DNA from: Taeniopygia guttata | Taxonomy: Eukaryota > Chordata > Aves > Passeriformes > Estrildidae | Reading direction: 5' to 3' | Assembly (NCBI RefSeq): GCF_048771995.1 | Contig: NC_133032.1 | Location: 22,731,501-22,795,500, forward strand | DNA length: 64,000 bases | Part shown: positions 49,087 through 61,389 of the stretch, one piece after another | Position numbering within the stretch: position 1 is the stretch's first letter | How the letters are laid out: every line of letters begins with the position of its first letter | Program-made: the position numbers and the translations under genes | Notes under the pieces: model-generated | The model's database searches: none | What the model was told of the DNA's origin: nothing | What the model saw: the letters and a program-made list of their open reading frames with translations, nothing else

Positions 49087-50100
49087 CATCTGTGTCCTCA
49101 GTGTCAACAGCAACTGCTCTCAATGGCTGCTGGACAGGGGCCTATGCTGAGATCTCTCTTTCTCCAACCTTATAGCTGCTGCACTGATAAGTAATAATTC
49201 TGATGAATCTTGCTCATTGTTCAACTACCTCAGGTAGTTTGGAATGATGACTTCTGTAAGCAAGGCCCCTCTTGCACTCTAGTTGGATTTGTCTGCTTTG
49301 TCTCTTAGCTCAGACAATGCCTTCTTCCTATCTGTGCAGCTAACCTCATAGCCAGAAAAACAAACTTGGTGAGATTGTGCCTTCTACTCTCTACCTCAGT
49401 AGACATGAAGGTTTTATTGGAGCAATTTACTTGGGAAGTGCAAATCACAAGACGGTCAAGAGCTTTAGTTTGTACTAGTGGTGCAAGTGTTCTCAACTGA
49501 GTGCTATCCAGTACTCCTCTACCATTTAGACAAAACTAGCTCCCTATATGAAGACAAGATTTATAATGCTACAAGACCTGCCTTGATTGCATGAGGAAAG
49601 GAGAATATGAGTGGGTTTGGGATGCTGCAGGTGACTTAGTAAATTCTGGCTAAAACAGAAGGACTTGTCCCAAACCAACATCCTTTTATAAGATTTAGAT
49701 AATCAAAATTATAACGGACTCGTGTCATTGCCTGCTACTTTCCAAGGTACAATCCAGGAATATGAAGAGGCTATGAAGTTTTTTGTTTATTTTTTTAAGG
49801 CTTGATTGTATATTTATATTTTTTACATCAGGAGTGCCCACTGATCCTGGAGGAGGCCTTAATTGCCAGTTAGGTCTCCCTTTTTTTAAGATCTTAAAGG
49901 CTGGGAGACTGCTGAAGTTTGACATATTTTCTTCAATTCTTTTTTCTCAGTCATGTGGGAGGAAGCTCTATAGTTCCATCATCTATAGTCTGCCAGCCAG
50001 ACTTCAGGGACTCTCTATGCCTAATATTTGGTAGCTGTGTTACAGCTCAGTGTTGTAATAGTTCAAATCAATCAAATAAAGTATTAATTTTCATTAGTTT
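49087..50100 (+). other. ORC2: ORC2 3' untranslated region
   Basis: About 1 kb from the TAA to just past the AATAAA at 50075-50080. The hexamer is followed by the T/G-rich stretch TTTGTCTTGTCTTTC, which fits a downstream cleavage element. Confidence 0.8.
50075..50080 (+). terminator. ORC2: ORC2 poly(A) signal
   Basis: AATAAA with a U/GU-rich downstream element within 35 nt. Confidence 0.8.
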
Positions 50101-51340
50101 GTCTTGTCTTTCACAATCTTTCTAAGTTACAGGAAGATGGAGATCCTTGTGGCAGTTGTGCTAAAGCCTCATTTTCATTATTATGTCAAATATCTGTGCA
50201 GAAGATTTCAAACTACTGAGTTAAAATATTCTGTATTGTTACTTATATAAAAATCAAGAATTGTTTGCTTGCCTTTTAATACCAGTATATAGCTTTTGAA
50301 GAGAACCAAAACATCCCATGGGGCAATAGTACCTTATCTGCCCCTCACTGACAGAAGCAAGAGAGATGCATGGCCTGACTTTAGTATTAGAAATCTAGAG
50401 CATCTGCTTACCCCACTGTCAACTTGATTCTTTATATAAGTCCTTTCCCTATACTTGGGATAGAAGAAATTCCTTCTCACTTCTCAGCATACTGAGGTGC
50501 CTTCATGATATTGGTAAGAATGATGACTTTTATATAGCTTAGGTAGCTTCAGATAAACCACTCGTCTCTTTCCACTTGAATACACTTAAGTGGAACAAGA
50601 CATGCAATTATTAGATGCAGACATTGCTTGATGAGCCACTTTTATTAACTTAAAAGGATAGAGCTAACATCTTTACAAATGTGTAGTGATCCAGAGATGG
50701 TAGAGTATACAACTGTGAGGTTTTTTTTCCTTAAAAAAAAAGCCCAACAGAAAAAACTAACTTGGAAATTTAAAATCATTATCAATGGTGAAAATGCTAC
50801 TTGTTCAGTTTTAGTAATCCTGTAATTAAAAGCCACAGTTACAGAAACTGTTTTTAAAATAGCAAAAGCACATGAATTTTCAGCTTTCTTAAGGAATTGA
50901 GTTTTAACCTTACAAAGAAAGGTTGAAAGCATTTTTGAATTGAGAGTCCCTCTTTTGAAAAGCCTTAAAGCTTAGTGGTAGATTGTGCAGTTGAATACTA
51001 GTACCAACAACTTGCTTTGTGTTCTGTATTTATTTACATCTGAGTAGTGCCTTAGTACAACTGTTAATGCAAACAGTTGATCTCCATCCTTTCATTAACT
51101 ACTATTTCTGAAATTTATTAGGTAAAATATCAATGGCTTGCTGACATGATTTGACATAACTGTACTAGGGTAGAATTGCTGCATAAGCTTAAATCTGGAG
51201 GTAAGTCAGGTTTTATAGATTTTACCCAAACCAATCCTTGAGTATCATGGTTATCAACTGCATCTAATAACATTAAGCAGTAACAGTAAATTTATTCAAG
51301 TACAGTCCACTAATCAAGTAAATATACCTTTGATATTCCA
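50101..51340. other. Gap between the convergent ORC2 and NIF3L1 3' ends
   Basis: AT-rich and non-coding. Minus-strand AATAAA hexamers at 50641-50646 and 51291-51296 could extend the NIF3L1 3' UTR into it. Otherwise I see no gene, RNA or named repeat. Confidence 0.6.
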
Positions 51341-51349
51341 AAACAAACC

Positions 51350-51355
51350 TTTATT
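51350..51355 (-). terminator. NIF3L1: Proximal poly(A) signal of NIF3L1
   Basis: TTTATT on the plus strand is AATAAA on the minus strand, 164 nt after the NIF3L1 stop. More distal copies are at 51291 and 50641. Confidence 0.6.
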
Positions 51356-51518
51356 TTTCTGACATGACAGAATATACCCCAGACTTTGAGGGACCATATA
51401 GTACAATCATTCTGTACTGGACCAATTGAAAGCACCTTCATTAAGCTCTGCAGTTGGATAGGTCTGTGCAAGATAACACTATTGACCGAATTTTCTCTCT
51501 TTCTCCAATCTTTTCCCC

Positions 51519-54500
51519 CTATGCCACTTGCAGAGGATCTCTGTCTTTCTCAGCCACAATGATGTTGATTTTGTTCTGTAGGTGGATGGCGAGTGCGTCA
51601 CGCAGCTCTGACAGGAATCCTCGCTCAGTGTTACTGTGCTCACACAGAATAACACTTATCCCATTGGCAACTGCATCCAGCACATCATGGTGGGACATCT
51701 CTCCTGCCGTTTTGAGAAAGAAAAGTCATAGAGATCATGAATGGTACAGTTCAGGTAACTAGGTCTCTGCAATGTATGGAGCATCTCAGCTAAAAGCTGT
51801 GGTGATGTAATGGAATGTAGGCCATAAGCAGAAATGCAACACCACCTGCTCAGTAGGAACATGGAACATTCCTGGCCCAGGGTCCTTTGAAAGGCTCAGC
51901 TGATATCCCTGTATGCAGCTGAGTCAAACCACAGAAATGCCTTGCCATCTTTGAGTGGTTGTAAATTCTACCAATTTGGGCAGAAAATAAAAATGCTCAG
52001 AGTGATCTGGAAGAGGATGGGGGAAAGCAGTTGGGAAGCCTGAGGGTCACCTCTGCAGGGGTTGCAAAGGGGCAGCAATTCCTACAAGCATGCAAGGCAG
52101 CCTTCACATTGCTGAGCCACAGGGAATTGCTGTCCCACTGCTGGAAGAGAGAATGGACTAAGTGTCCCTTTGGCTAGACACACCATAGAGTTTCTTTGGA
52201 AGGCTCTGTCGACACTACATTATATTCTCTTTTGCATTAGGGAATTCTGTAGGGAATAGAGGAAATACATGTTGCCAAAGGAGAAACACACTTAAAGCTG
52301 CAACTCACTGTCATCAGCACTGATTTTGTGTTGAAATAAATGCGTAAAGTAATGTTTTAATTCAAGTATCTTTCACTGTGCCACACTGCCATTTGATCCA
52401 TGTTATCTCTAATGTTAGTTTGTCATTCCAATAACTAACTAATTTTTTCTCAATTATAAATAACAGGTAATTCTTTGCAGTCAAATCTTTCAACAGTCAA
52501 GCCTCTTATTTTTTGTTGGGTTTGTTTGTTTTTTTCTCTAATGACTATTTTTATAAAAATAATGAAACAGCAGTCTGTTACCTGTGAGATAGAGGTCAGC
52601 TTCTGTTCCCTTCAGGACACTGCTCCCAGAACCAGCACACAGAGCAACTTTCTTCAGTGGTGATTCTGCAGGATACAATGTGCCACAGTTAAGCTCCTTC
52701 CCCTCTGTTGAACCTTCATGTGTGTATTGCTAGTAATTGTTTCAGTTAACTACTACCTTGATTTTAGAGTCAGTTAACTACTACCTTTGATTTTGGAGGA
52801 GGAGACAACATCTGTCAGTTTGAAAGAGTCATGGGCCTATAACACCTCTGACAATACAGCAAAATCCTCTACGATAGGTAGATTTTTTTTCAAGGGACAG
52901 GAAACTTTGCAGAAAACTCCAGCACAGAGGCTGGCTGCTGGCAACCTTTCTCCTAGTGAGGTCTTAGTTAGGTTTCTGAACTCTTTAATAGGCAGGCCAC
53001 TACTCTTTCCAGGACTCTTGTGTTCCACCACCAATAGCTTCCCAACTAATAATGCCACTAAGGCAGCACTTTGCCTCTGAGATATACTGGTTCCTAACTT
53101 TCAGCTCTCAGAATGCCAGTCTTAATGCAAGCTGAAAGCTGCTCGATGCCAATAAAAATTGTCCACTTGCTGTGATTGCTAATTCCAAGCTATTACATAT
53201 ATGACAGTGACGTATATTTTTTAGTGCAATTGTCAGTCTAATAAGATTTCTGTCTCTCAACAAATTTACTAGCACAAATTCTACCAGCTGTGCTCCTTGG
53301 ACATTAGGATAGGTAGCTGGGATTAAGAGGATGTTTACTCCACATCTTACTAATGACTCCACTGTTTGAGTTAGTTCACCTTCTTTATCTTATCTTTCAT
53401 CAAAACACAGTTCTGTGTTCATGATACCATAAAGGGTCTTACTCTTACAGTGCTCTGAATTTTAACATTCAGTCACAAAAGGGAACATACAATGAAACAG
53501 TACACCTTTGTGCCTGATATCCTGGGCAGGAAAATAAAAAATCTAGTCATTATATAAATTACAAAATATTATATCTTTCCTTCAATTTGTTCTGTCTTTT
53601 CTTTACCACGTCAGCCAGCGTACTATAGATTCTGATTAAAATACAGATGAGACTTTTCACATGAATGTAAATTCTAAGATGCTGTTTCTTAACAGTGCTT
53701 CCTAGTTCTTGGAGGTAAACCTGGTAAGGGCAGCAGTGTTTCCCAGTGCTGTTCACACACTCATGCTCCCTGTGTTCCTGCAGTGCCAGTCCTAGCAGGC
53801 ATTCTGGCTCGCAGGCCCATTTACCGAGTGTCCTGCCCGCTCCCACAGCTACGCGGACGTGGGGGAGCTGCAGGTGGCCTTTGACACGCTCGATTATGTC
53901 TGACAAGGAGACTGGCTCGCTCAGGGTGCACAGGCGTCCCATTCCAGTATGGGGAAGAAGAGGCTGAAAAAAATTTAAATTACTGTGAGAAAGTTGACTC
54001 CAGATCCTTGCGTCGCTTTTCACACTTTAACAAGATGAGTATATTTGGTTTGCAGGAGCAACACTGAACTTTACAAAAAAGTATTTATGTGATGTTCTCA
54101 AATGTAACATATCAACTACACCAGCTATTGGAACTGATTTAAGAATTAGTACAGACCACATAGATAGTTTCATTGCTTTGGAAAATGTGTGTGGCTTCAA
54201 ATTCCCGTATGCCAGTATTTTGGAGCACTGGAAAGCTGTGATGCCACTGACTACTGCATTCAGCTCACACAAGTAATACATTCACAGGAAGTAATTTTGT
54301 GATTTTGTTACCTTCTGTAGTAAGAGAATCTCGGTCTTGTGATAAAGAAGGCTGTTCTGGGACAATAATGCCACCACCTCCAGCAGTGCTTTCTGAGAGC
54401 AGTTGAGACTGACTCGTGTTTGCTCCTCACCTTCAACCCTGAGGAAAGATATGCCTGGTGCTTGTTAAGAAGCTAGATAAAATTTTGGCATTGTAATTAC

Positions 54501-56146
54501 TATATTACAGCATTATAATTATTAGTTTGGGGATTATTATTATTTTATCCCAGTGGCTGTTCTAACTCTGAGAAAGGAAAAAAGGCAGCATTGTAATAGC
54601 CTAGACTTGTCTTGGAAGAAACAAATATGAGAATTTAACTCAACTGTCCTCATGCTAAACTTGAGTTGCTATTACCATTTAGCATGAATAGGGACGACTA
54701 TTCCTTAAGATTGTTGTTCAGTTGCTGAAAAACACAGCAGCAATGCACAGAGGAACAAAATTATTAGAACAGTAAAATACAATTACAGCAACTTATTGTT
54801 TCAAATAACAGGAAGAATGCATCATTAGAGAGTGGAGCAGATACCTGGCTGGGAGAGTAGTGAGACAAGAGATCTCTGGGATGTCTTTGATTTTGGACAG
54901 CACTGCATCCAGATGCTCAGCATCTGCACAGAATTCTACCCGGTGAGTGCCCTCAGCTGGAGAGCTTGGTGCAGGTGACGGATGCAGTGGGACAGAAGTA
55001 CAGGTGCCTGAGAAAACAGTACAAGATTGCTGGTTTATAAAGCAGGGTAAGTATCCTAACACTGATTTGGCACATATCTTAAAGAGATGCAGCACAAAGG
55101 TACAAATTTTGTACTCAAATCCTTTTTTCCTGACCAGAACTGAGGCTTTTCATTCTCCTGTCTCCATTAGGCACAGTCTGTTTTAAGTCTAAAGAAGCTG
55201 ATGGATATGTATTATTTGCCAGTCTCAATGCCATCAATTTTATCCTAAGGATTGTACAAAACCAGAAGGAGTTCCTAGTTTGTATAACAGACCGGAAAAG
55301 ATGCAGCTATTGTAATCCGTGAGCCACAATGCAGGATAAAAATCTAAAATAACTTCACATAGTTTAAATGCTTTGCAAACATTGAGATCTCATACTTTAA
55401 AGGTGGTGATTTAAAGTCAGTGGTATCAGAATTGCAACTACAGTGGACAATATATATGCTCCACCAGTTCCAGACACATCCAATAGTAGAGTCATGTATC
55501 CAAAACTATTATGTTGTTATCTGGTATATACCACCAAGAAAAATGTCCTAAGTTGTATTTAAGGTTACAGTACCATAAAAATATTAGGAAAAATAAAAAC
55601 AATCCTCGAATCACACCTGTAAAAGCTAGAAGGCAAATGATGAAAGATCCCACTTAAAATAGCATACATCTTTAATAATTTTAACTTGTTTGTTCTTAAC
55701 AGAATCTCACCGAGTCCCTTTGTTAGCCAGTTATTAACTCCGTGAGGTATGGCATCGTACGCCGTATGTGGAGAATAAATCCCGATTCTGTTCTCCAAGG
55801 CTCGGACCACCAGCCGTTCCTTCCAGGTTTTCCACGTTATTCGCTTGAGTGGTGCGAATATAGGAGGGTGGTAAGAAAGAACGAGGTCTGCTTTCCTCTG
55901 CACTGCCTCTTCCATCACCTCCTCAGTGAGGTCGTTAGTGAGAAAAAGGGTGTTCACAGTGTGGGGAGGACTTGGTTCCACCAGCAATCCCACATTGTCC
56001 CAGCTTTCAGCCAGAGCGGGGGATGCGAAGTCATTCAGTGCAGAAACGAGCTCCCGGAGGTTCATGAGGGCGCGTACGGGCGGGCGGCCCAAGGCACGGA
56101 CGCGGTGGAGAGGCGGGCGGAGCAGCAGCGGCACAGACAGCGGCAT
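51519..56146 (-). CDS. NIF3L1: NIF3-like protein 1, six coding exons
   Basis: Complement of 55711-56146, 54845-55007, 54312-54438, 53825-53963, 52582-52665 and 51519-51703 (TAG); 1134 nt, 377 aa, the same as human. It belongs to the NIF3/DUF34 family, which folds around a two-metal site. Candidate ligands by comparison with YbgI-type members are H93 (SYHPPIF), D131 (SPHTAYDA), H339 and E343 (CEHSNTERG). Family signatures AESWDNVGLLVEPSPPHTVN, HTGMGRLCTL and GEMSHHDVLDA are all present. The biochemical role of NIF3L1 is unsettled; the name comes from yeast NIF3 (NGG1-interacting factor 3). The chosen ATG at 56146 gives the human-length 27-residue leader before the internal Met (RALMNLRELVSAL). 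An Arg-rich in-frame extension to 56311 is possible but doubtful. It is divergent from PPIL3 across a shared island and convergent with ORC2. Confidence 0.96.
52743..52799. repeat. About 28-bp tandem duplication in a NIF3L1 intron
   Basis: Two adjacent copies of CAGTTAACTACTACC followed by TTGATTTTRGAG, with a one-base length difference, between NIF3L1 exons 4 and 5. Confidence 0.85.
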
Positions 56147-56820
56147 GCGGGACCTGTGCGGGGCAAACAGGCCGCCGTGAGCCCTGGGAACCCACCGAGC
56201 AAACAGCAGCCACGGCCGCCCGGGTTGTGGACGCTGCGCCCGCCCACCCCCGCCACCACCCGGTACCGAGCCCCTCCCCGCCCTGGAGCTCCAGCACACA
56301 CCGCCCCGCACACACCGCCCCGCAGGCCAGCACCAAACGCGCGGAGCTCAAGCTCCACCCCTCTTCCCGCGGCACGGCCGACCCGCAGAGCCGCACCGGC
56401 GCTCCCTCCTCGGCGGCCTCGGGGCGCGGCCGGGCCGGCAGCGCGCTCACCTCCCGCCGGGGCAGCGCTGCGGGGCGGGACCTGCGCTCGGCCCCGCCGC
56501 TTCCGCCGCGCTCAGCGCGGCTGGGGCGGCCCCTCGGTAGCGCCGGGAGAGGGCCGAGGCCCGCGGGAGAGCAGCCGCTTCTCCCCGGCGGGGGCTGGGT
56601 CCGCATCAGCCCCGGCAGGCTCAGGCGGTCTCCGAGCGCGGCGGGCGGCGGTGCCGCCGGTGGAGGAGCCCAGCTGTTCTGTGCGGCATTTCGGTGGCGG
56701 TACCGGGGCAGGGAGGGAGCGGTAGCTCCGGCTGCCGTGCGTGACGGGGAGCGGGGACAGGTGGGTTGAGGTGGGGACACGGGGCCGGGGCTTCACCGGC
56801 GAGGGCGGGTTATAGAGGAC
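56050..56820. promoter_or_regulatory. Bidirectional CpG-island promoter of NIF3L1 and PPIL3
   Basis: A dense CpG block that starts inside the NIF3L1 first coding exon and falls away at about 56820. NIF3L1 is transcribed leftwards and PPIL3 rightwards from it, as in human. There is a probable acceptor for the NIF3L1 coding exon on the minus strand (CCGCACAG, ending at 56153), so a non-coding first exon probably lies at 56.2-56.5 kb. Long open frames on both strands are GC artefacts. Confidence 0.8.
56700..56760 (+). other. PPIL3: Putative PPIL3 non-coding first exon (end)
   Basis: CAG|GTGGGT gives a plausible donor at 56761, at the right edge of the island and upstream of the start-codon exon. 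The transcription start is not determined; the left border given is nominal. Confidence 0.4.
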
Positions 56821-57340
56821 CTATTGCCGCGTAAATATATATCTCTCGGCTTCTATATAGCCGCGCTTTTATTGCCGGCATTCTAAACACTTTAATTGAA
56901 AGTATTACAAAGATTTAAAAAGCCTGATCCTGTGTTTGCCTGCAGGTACCTGTCTGTTTCAAGCACTCACAGCTGTCATCAGTTGGCCCCAAATCACACG
57001 TCTCTTAGGTAGTGGCATGTGGCTTTTACCTATGATTTTCTGCCATCTGCTGTTCTGCTACCTGCCACAATACTTGCAAAAACTGATTGCTTAGTATGAA
57101 TTTTCATCCTAGGAACGAGTGTTTTTACCCTCTTCCCCGTTCTCTAAGTGGTCTTTTTCTAGTAGTTTTTCATTCTTTCTATGCTGTGTAGTTGCTTAAT
57201 GCAAAAATTTAGCCACAGAGTCACTGGAATGGCACTCCAGAACTGTGTGGTGTAAAAGCATGTAATCAACAAATATTTTAGAATCAAAACCAAATGGGGG
57301 TTGGCAGGAAAAAAACCCAACAAAGTTCTTATGTTTACAG

Positions 57341-57387
57341 GAAATTGCTGTATAGAAGGCTACCTCAGATTTTGATAAGCAGGCATG
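57341..57387 (+). CDS. PPIL3: PPIL3 start-codon exon; ATG is its last codon
   Basis: The acceptor TATGTTTACAG ends at 57340 and the donor GTAAGA starts directly after ATG at 57385-57387. The context is GGC-ATG-G across the junction, and there is an in-frame TAA nine bases upstream. Joining ATG to exon 58564 gives [13 protein letters not shown] and a total of exactly 161 aa. No other ATG|GT with a good donor was seen between the island and 58563. Confidence 0.65.
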
Positions 57388-60300
57388 GTAAGAATAAAAG
57401 CACATTTTATATGTTTTCTGAAATGGTCAACTCTTGGAAAGTGAATAGCTTCTCTCTTTCTCAAAGGATTACACGTTTTACTCTGATGCTGTGAGTAATT
57501 TGTCATGAAAAGTTCAGGGTTTTCATTTCAAACTTATAAAAAGATACTATGAAAAGGAAAATAGATTGATTTACATCAGTCTGAAACGTCATAATGCTTT
57601 CACTTTAGAGAGCCCAGATTTTAATGCTACTTTGGCATGTATTTGATAATCTAGTTTGGTTTCTTTTGCCACAGAAGCATTAGTCTAGTTGCAAGAACAT
57701 ACATGCTTCAGCATATGTAAACCTCTGCACTCAGAGGCTTTTAAAAAGTTAGCAATTTGAGAAATAGAAATAAAACTATATATGTCTTAGACTGATCATA
57801 CACCTTCTATAGGATCTTCATGGACATTGTGGACAGCTATCTCCTTTACTTGTATACTTTTGGAGCAGTATGCCGGTATCAATGTGATGCTAATTTTTAT
57901 TAGTTTTGCTGTACAGTTATCCCCACAGTAATTGTTTTTGCATAGTTTAGCACTTTCCATATAAGCACTGTAATATTTATGTCCTGTAGAGATAAATTTG
58001 CTTACGTCTCTGGGTAAGCTGATTTTAAATTTTATGAAGGTAACTTACTTTTCTTAAGAACTTATAAGTTAAATTTTGAGATTTACTTATCTGTGAAGGC
58101 ACATTATACATGCTGCCATTCAGAACTAGCCTTATTAATCAAAAGGCTGCAGGCATCAGTTGCTCCTCTAGTTGTAAAGCAGTGAGGTGTGTGCACCATC
58201 CAAAATAGATACAAACTTGATTCTTCACCTTTACTTTCAAGTGACTGAGTAGGCCCTGTTGGCAAATGAATAATGTATTTCTGGAGTGGAGCATGCAACA
58301 GGTACTGCATTACCATGGCAAACTTGATTTGTCCTGAAACTAAATGAAACTGAGTGCTTTCTGGTGATTTCACTGGAAATGTGGATTGGTTGTGACAGTA
58401 ACCTTGCTTATAGCCAAATGTTGAAACAGTGAAACTTGCAGTTTGCACTGCGAACTGCAATGCAATGCAAACTTGCTTACGTTCTTGATGGGACTGGAAA
58501 ATAAAACAGTGTCTGTTAGTATTTTATTGCTGATTTATTTACTGTTTTCTGCCTTTTGCTCAGGCTGTCACTCTGCATACGGATGTGGGAGATATTAAAA
58601 TTGAACTGTTCTGTGAGCGTACTCCAAAGACTTGTGAAGTAAGTCACACACCAGGAGTAGGATTGCCTAGTGGTGAAAAAGCAGTAGCAATAGTGAAGCC
58701 TGTGGAGGAGGTGAAGTAGCTTTTGCAATTTCACCTTTTCATGTAATGGAACGCCAACATTTTAAGCTGGAGCAGTGTCTGTTCCACTCATGGAACTTGT
58801 GCACTCTGTCATACTGCCTGGAGTTTCATGCCTGTTTCTCTTGATAAGGTTTCATTAAGGGGTGCTTCTTTTGAAGTTCCAGCATCTCCCAAAGTGTCCT
58901 TTGCCTTTAAGGCGAAATACAGCACCCAGCCTAGGATTCCCAAATTTCCGTGGGTTTACTCATATCCGCACAGACTTGATTTTAGTTGAAAGAGTGAGAC
59001 TCACAGTTTGTCAGGCACCCCAGTTTGGAATTTTTGCAATAAATTGAAATTGAAATAAAATTCATTTATTTTAATGAAAAAGCTGAGGCATTAAGTTATT
59101 GATTACAAAATTACATGTGCCAAATAAATTGTTGAATGGGAATGATATTTGAGAGAATGTCTTAGGCTTCTTGTTTGTTCCTCAAGTCAGACAGCCTTGC
59201 ACTGAAAGCTTTGTATTCTTTGTGTGTGACACTATCAAAGGAGTTTATTAGCTATGATTAGTTTATGACTACTCTGCAGCAAAAGTCTGGAATTCACATG
59301 GTCAGAAAGCAAGGCAGAGGTAAAAGCATTGGTCTTGCCAATGCTGTCATTTTAGTAAGATAATACTATTTTTCGGTTGTTAATATGGTTTGTTTGATTT
59401 TTGTAGAACTTCCTGGCTCTTTGTGCTAGTAACTACTACAATGGATGCGTATTTCACCGAAATATAAAGGGCTTCATGGTTCAGACAGGGGATCCATTAG
59501 GTAAATTCTTCTGTCTGGGTCTTTCTATTGAAAAAATGTACATAAAAATAAAATGTAAGGAAATAAAAATGAATTATGGTTACTAAAACCAAAATGTAGG
59601 TAAAGTAAAAATATAAGAGTTATTGTATTGTTGATAAGAGTTTTTTTATGATGAGGGTTTTTTTTTTTGTGGAGGGCTTACAGAAGTGCAGGCATTACCC
59701 CAGTTTTAAGTAATTATGCATTCTACAAACTTGAGTTTTGGCAGCTATTTTCACTAAATATGATGGTTCTGTTGACTAAAGTAGAAGCAGGTGCTAATGT
59801 GCTTTGTGTGGTTTCTGCCTGAAAGGCTGCATCTAAAGCATTTGGGGAAAACGTCCCAGACGGTGTCAGCTGTCTGGGAGAAAAGCTGATTCAGTTGTGT
59901 CTGTTCATACTCATACTGAATATAATTTGAGGATATGTCAGTGTTTTGTTCTGCTACTTAATAAATTCCTTATATAGAGTTATGTCTTAGGGCAGTATCA
60001 AGAGCCTGCCTCAAACTAATTGCAGGCTGTCTGGACTCTTTGTTGTAAAATACTATAACAGAACATAATTTCAGGGTTTTTCAGTCTGAAAATCCGGTAA
60101 TTTCTACTGTGGTGCTTCTTTGTCAGGCACTGGGAAAGGAGGTAATAGCATCTGGGGCAAGAAGTTTGAAGATGAATTCAGTGAATATCTAAAGGTATTT
60201 ATGTGCTCTCAATATGCACTTACATTTTCATTTTAATTTTCTCTGCAATAATTTTCTTTTGGTTGGAGAACAATAGCTTATTATTAAAATAGGAACAGGC

Positions 60301-61110
60301 ATTTCTGTGCTTGGCAAGTGAGATTTGAGAGTTTTCATCACAGAAAACAGAAGTAAAGAGAATTTCTGACAGTATTTTTCATGTACTGGGCAAAGAAGCA
60401 GTTTTTCACTGTAAGAGCCATTCTGAGGAGCTAATTACTGATTGTGCTAGAATATATTAGCAACCAAGATTTGTTCTTAATAATGGTATTGAGGAAGAGC
60501 TCTAAGTCATAGAGCACTTTGCCCAGGTTAGTTCTGGTTTCACAGATGTGTATTCATGCTGAGGTTTTTCCCCTTGTTCAGCACAGTGTCCGTGGGGTAG
60601 TTTCCATGGCTAACAATGGTCCCAACACGAATGGATCACAGTTCTTCATCACTTACGGCAAACAGCCTCACCTGGACATGAAGTACACGGTGTTTGGAAA
60701 GTGAGTGATTCAACTGCACGCCTCTGTCAGAGTGTGTGAGGGATCTGAGTATTTCAGGGCACGTGCAAATGCTTGAACTTCTTCTCAGAGTCTGTCATGG
60801 ATGCTTAATAATCCCTTTCAAAGTACATTATTTGCCACATAAAATGTATTGGTTGTCTTATTTTGTATAATTTGCTTGCAAAGTCCTTGCCTTGTGATAC
60901 TTGATTGTAAAGTGTTTTGACATACATCAACTGTGAAATATAAAGCATTATTAGAAGGCAATTTTCTTGTGTTTTTCTGGCAGAGTTATTGATGGCTTGG
61001 AGACCCTGGATGAGCTGGAGAAGCTGCCTGTGAATGAGAAAACCTATCGACCTCTTAATGATGTTCGCATTAAAGACATTACAATTCATGCCAACCCTTT
61101 TGCACTGTAG
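57385..61110 (+). CDS. PPIL3: Peptidyl-prolyl isomerase-like 3 (cyclophilin)
   Basis: Segments: 57385-57387, 58564-58638, 59407-59500, 60127-60194, 60582-60700, 60984-61110 (TAG); 486 nt, 161 aa as in human. It is a single cyclophilin domain, a prolyl cis-trans isomerase fold, known as a nuclear spliceosome-associated cyclophilin. Active-site residues seen: R44, F49, M50 and Q52 ([14 protein letters not shown]), and N91, Q100 and F102 ([20 protein letters not shown]). The position equal to Trp121 of cyclophilin A is H110 (QPHLDMK), as in other PPIL3 proteins, which predicts weak cyclosporin binding. The C terminus ends [11 protein letters not shown]57 (GDPLGTGKGG) replaces the Thr I recall in human. 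It is divergent from NIF3L1; the next island (probably CLK1) starts 1.5 kb downstream. Confidence 0.95.
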
Positions 61111-61385
61111 CCACAGAATGCTGCAACACATTCTGCAGAGAGCAGAGACTGGTCAGATAATTCCCAGATTATGGGGTTTAAAGAGCCATCAAAAAGGGTT
61201 ACTTCAGCTGGATCGTATCTTTGCTTATTGAATGCAGAATTTTCAGGAGCTTTAACGTTGTTTGGGAGTTGTCACAGAGAAGTCTTCTGCTTCAGAAGCC
61301 AGGTTTTCCACAGTATCTTCCAGCATTTTGATTTTTAAGCATTGTTTTTTATACTTGTAAAATAAAAAAAAATTTAATTTTTTTC
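61111..61385 (+). other. PPIL3: PPIL3 3' untranslated region
   Basis: Short 3' UTR ending just after the AATAAA at 61361-61366, which is followed by A-rich and then T-rich sequence. Confidence 0.85.
61361..61366 (+). terminator. PPIL3: PPIL3 poly(A) signal
   Basis: AATAAA 251 nt after the stop codon, followed by TTTAATTTTTTTCC and a T/G-rich element. Confidence 0.85.
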
Positions 61386-61389
61386 CTAA

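Noticed and set aside
54439-54844. Possible U12-type intron in NIF3L1 (donor GTATCTGC, upstream TTCTTAAC)
   Set aside because: The donor departs from the strict U12 consensus at three positions and the branch-like motif is too far from the acceptor. An ordinary U2 intron explains it.
55742-56796. Long plus-strand and minus-strand frames around the NIF3L1/PPIL3 island (327 codons and others)
   Set aside because: The plus frame is partly antisense to the real NIF3L1 exon and partly a CpG-island artefact.
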